Positions 61,907 to 64,000 of a stretch of 64,000 nucleotides of DNA are shown piece by piece. The position numbers and the translations under genes were made by a program. The DNA lies in the NCBI GenBank assembly GCA_020632595.1, contig JACKFF010000013.1, positions 1 through 64,000 of the forward strand, in the 5' to 3' direction. Origin of the DNA: Nitrospiraceae bacterium (GTDB taxonomy: Bacteria; Nitrospirota; Nitrospiria; Nitrospirales; UBA8639). The stretch's first letter is position 1; every line of letters starts with the position of its first letter. The notes beneath the pieces were generated by a model that saw only the letters and a program-made list of their open reading frames with translations, made no database searches and was not told the DNA's origin.

Positions 61907-62836
61907 TCATGCTCGGATTTTTCTAGGCTCCTCCATCCGGCCAATTGATCCATCTGTTCGCCCCACCATCCTAAGTACATTGTCGGCAATTTGGTTCAGC
62001 GCAATGGTCGCTGGGGAATTGGGAGCCAGTTCTACCACTGGAAGATATTTTAAAATGGACTGTTGCACCTGCATGTCTTCCGGGATATTACCTAAGATAG
62101 AAAGGTCGGTTCCGACATATTGCTTCAGCAGATGTTGTAAGTGCAGAGTATTGATCCTTGATTTGGGAGTCATGCGATTTAAGATAAGGGCCGGTTGAAA
62201 CATTTTTAAAGCTTCTTGGGCAATCTCCATACCTGATTCACTCGTTCTTCCAACGGCTTTCAGCACTGCTGTAACACTATGAAAGTCTTTGTCCAGAAGG
62301 GCGTCCGCCACTGGGTCGCGGGCTAAAAAAGCTGTAAGAACCTTTCGAATGGCGGCAAGTTTAATGAATCGATACAGATCTAGAACCGAGGTCGGGTCAG
62401 GAGTGGCCACAGCCAGGTAATAGTCCGCGAGGAGAAAAAAGTCCAGTGCGTGGTAACTAGTGCCCGCGCCGACGTCAACCAGAATGATATCTGCCTCCAG
62501 CTTCTGTACGTGCCGAATAAGGCGCCTTTTTTTGGAATGTTGCAAGTTTGCGGTAATCAGTGTTTCGCCGGTACCAGGAATGAGCTTCAGGGAGGAGAGG
62601 CTGGGAATAGGGTGGGCGATCTCATATAAATTAGTTAGAGCGTTTGTCAAAAAATCTGTGAGAGTGGATGGGGGCTGGAACATCCCGAACAAGATATGAA
62701 GATTAGCTCCCCCAATGTCCATATCGACCAGCGTGACGCGAAGTCCCTTTTTGGCGAGGAGGAGGCCAAGATTGCTGACGACCATGCTTTTTCCAACTCC
62801 GCCCTTACCGGAGGCCACTGAAATTATACAAGGCAT
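61907..62836 (-). CDS. MinD/ParA-family ATPase (FlhG-like)
   Basis: A 309-aa P-loop ATPase. The deviant Walker A is SGKGGVGKSM, followed by VDMDIGGANLH; ADIILVDVGAG is the switch II region. FlhG-type proteins control the number of flagella; other members place cell structures. The 40 residues after the C-terminal helix are short and polar. No flagellar genes are near, so the assignment stays at family level. Confidence 0.85.
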   Translation of the reverse strand: MPCIISVASGKGGVGKSMVVSNLGLLLAKKGLRVTLVDMDIGGANLHILFGMFQPPSTLTDFLTNALTNLYEIAHPIPSLSSLKLIPGTGETLITANLQHSKKRRLIRHVQKLEADIILVDVGAGTSYHALDFFLLADYYLAVATPDPTSVLDLYRFIKLAAIRKVLTAFLARDPVADALLDKDFHSVTAVLKAVGRTSESGMEIAQEALKMFQPALILNRMTPKSRINTLHLQHLLKQYVGTDLSILGNIPEDMQVQQSILKYLPVVELAPNSPATIALNQIADNVLRMVGRTDGSIGRMEEPRKIRA

Positions 62837-63045
62837 CGGTTAAACTCCTCTCTCGTAGATTTCACCTTGGAGTGAGTACCACTCTACTCAAAAAAGAGCT
62901 TATCATGGGTCCTGCCTTATGCCCATGGCACGGGACTATGCGGGTGGTGAAAGCGATGAAGTCTTTCTACTCAGCTAGGGCGTTGCAGTGAATCGGGGAA
63001 GCTCTTGCCTTTAAAAATGGAAAGTGCTAGGTTATTTTCGAGTAG

Positions 63046-63070
63046 AGTGGGCGTGAGCCCACTTTTTTTT
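63046..63070 (+). terminator. Hairpin with T run in front of rimP
   Basis: AGTGGGC-GTGA-GCCCACT is a perfect stem followed by TTTTTTTT. It lies 32 bases before the rimP start codon, while the gene on the other side points away, so it may be an attenuator of the rimP-nusA operon or end a small RNA from 62840-63045. Confidence 0.7.
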
Positions 63071-63101
63071 GGTCTTGGTTTGTGGCCGCTCGTAGTGAGG
63101 A

Positions 63102-63587
63102 ATGGTGGTGGCCTTTACGGCTGACAATCTTGAGCAAGTTATTCGCCAAGTGGGCGAACCTATTGCTCGAGCCTTGGGAGTGGATATCTTCGAGGTTCAG
63201 TGCACCGGGAGACCCGCCAAACTTTTGGTTCGATTGACTCTTGATAAAAAGGGGGGAGTTGGAATTGAAGATTGTGAACAATTCCATCAATCCCTGCGTC
63301 GAACCTGGGAGGTTCTTCACCCGGAGAAAGCCGCGTATCGGTTTGAAGTTTCTTCGCCTGGTCTAGATCGACCGCTCCGAGATCCCAAAGATTATGAACG
63401 AGTGGTGGGCGAACGGCTTCGAGTCACTCTGAAAACCTCGATCAACAAGCAATCAGTTGTTTTGGGGCAATTGATTACTATTACAGACATGGGGATTCAT
63501 TTGATGGATGACAAAAGCAAGAATCCACAGGAAGTAGTTGTACCCTGGGAAAATATTGCCAAAGCGAGATTAGAGGTTTCGTTCTAA
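63102..63587 (+). CDS. rimP: Ribosome maturation factor RimP
   Basis: A 161-aa protein needed for maturation of the small ribosomal subunit. The N-terminal domain includes LGVDIFEVQCTGRPAKLLVRLTLDKKGG in part and YRFEVSSPGLDRPL, the family signature; the C-terminal SH3-like barrel ends VVVPWENIAKARLEVSF. ATG 63102 follows GTGAGGA. nusA follows, as in most bacteria, and the hairpin upstream suggests controlled entry into the operon. Confidence 0.93.
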   Translation: MVVAFTADNLEQVIRQVGEPIARALGVDIFEVQCTGRPAKLLVRLTLDKKGGVGIEDCEQFHQSLRRTWEVLHPEKAAYRFEVSSPGLDRPLRDPKDYERVVGERLRVTLKTSINKQSVVLGQLITITDMGIHLMDDKSKNPQEVVVPWENIAKARLEVSF

Positions 63588-63659
63588 CGTTTTACTGGAA
63601 ATTCGCAGCAACCGCCCATGTCCGTTTGAACCGCTCATTGTGCCTTGCGAGGAATACAT

Positions 63660-64000
63660 ATGAAAAGTGAACTCATGTTGGTCATTGATCAAATCGGTCG
63701 GGAGAAAGGAATCGACAAGGCCAAAGTTATTTTGGCCCTGGAGTCGGCGCTTCTCACGGCTGCGAAGAAACGGTTTGGGCATGGTGAAAACATTCAAGTC
63801 GATATTGATACGGAAACCGGCGAAATTTCTATCGTGAAGAAAAAGACGATTGCCGAGAACGTGATGGATTCTAAGACAGAAATTTCGTTGGAAGATGCCA
63901 GGAAAATTGATGATGAAGCTGAAATGGGAGACGAAATCGGTTCACTCATTGATTTGGAAGAATTCGGGCGAATAGCTGCACAGGCCGCAAAGCAGGTCAT
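63660..64000 (+). CDS. nusA: Transcription factor NusA, N-terminal part (runs off the window)
   Basis: The first 113 codons of NusA are present. MKSELMLVIDQIGREKGIDKAKVILALESALLTAAKKRFG in part is the RNA-polymerase-binding N-terminal domain. The S1 and KH domains lie beyond the window. ATG 63660 follows GCGAGGA. NusA controls pausing, termination and antitermination and is known to regulate its own operon, which fits the hairpin before rimP. Confidence 0.95.
   Translation, partial: MKSELMLVIDQIGREKGIDKAKVILALESALLTAAKKRFGHGENIQVDIDTETGEISIVKKKTIAENVMDSKTEISLEDARKIDDEAEMGDEIGSLIDLEEFGRIAAQAAKQV

Noticed and set aside
1..64000. CRISPR arrays, prophage genes or intact insertion sequences
   Set aside because: No regularly spaced repeats, no transposase or phage structural genes were seen on either strand.

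Overview
The window comes from a nitrite-oxidising bacterium of the Nitrospira type. The decisive evidence is two loci that encode the periplasm-facing nitrite oxidoreductase: NxrA (1145 aa, Tat-type leader, molybdopterin fold) and NxrB (429 aa, four Fe-S clusters). A cytochrome bd-like oxidase, a giant multicopper protein and a cupredoxin-like protein lie nearby. By eye the base composition is moderate (near half GC), which would fit a marine Nitrospira better than the GC-rich sewage species; that is an inference only.

Layout. 1-1130: the C-terminal end of a sigma54-dependent activator and a divergent transaldolase-like protein. 1583-9719: bd-like oxidase, a one-helix membrane protein, nxrA1, a stand-alone receiver domain, nxrB1 and a zinc-ribbon protein, closed by a strong hairpin. 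10319-14623: a three-part drug efflux operon (MFS pump, outer-membrane lipoprotein, HlyD-type adaptor). 15201-21133: a 1626-aa multi-cupredoxin oxidase and a cupredoxin/carboxypeptidase-regulatory-like protein. 21134-26305: mostly non-coding and decayed DNA around two tandem small lipoproteins, a band-7 lipoprotein and a sugar nucleotidyltransferase; it includes a clear pseudogene of the cupredoxin-like gene. 26306-31680: nxrA2, receiver domain 2 and nxrB2, ended by a textbook terminator.

32058-47277 is mainly housekeeping: an EgtB-like enzyme, a 5'-nucleotidase-like phosphoesterase, an ECF transporter whose S component is fused to both ATPases, a Fur-box-controlled bacterioferritin-associated ferredoxin, a DUF167 protein, a NorD/CbbO-like VWA protein, malate dehydrogenase, a NuoF-like flavoprotein with its ferredoxin, and PTPS plus FolE for pterin synthesis. 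47611-53788 is accessory in character: an alpha/beta hydrolase, rarA with a duplicated 3' end, two direct copies of a structured intergenic repeat flanking a VapBC-type toxin-antitoxin pair, an integron-like attC site behind a DUF2726 gene, and a serine beta-lactamase-fold hydrolase. 54160-64000 returns to core genes: an ABC-F ATPase, tRNA-Ala(GGC), purA, tRNA-Lys(TTT), an unknown membrane protein, an HDOD protein, a SWIM zinc-finger protein, a MinD-like ATPase, rimP and the start of nusA.

The most interesting signals are around nxr. Both nxrA genes end in a long-loop hairpin whose loop carries an exact 18-nt antisense match to the translation start of nxrA2. Both receiver-domain genes overlap a small upstream reading frame with a better ribosome binding site. 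The two loci are mosaics, with nxrB and the 3' third of nxrA almost identical while the rest has diverged, which points to gene conversion. Nothing in the window looks like CRISPR, a prophage or an intact insertion sequence.
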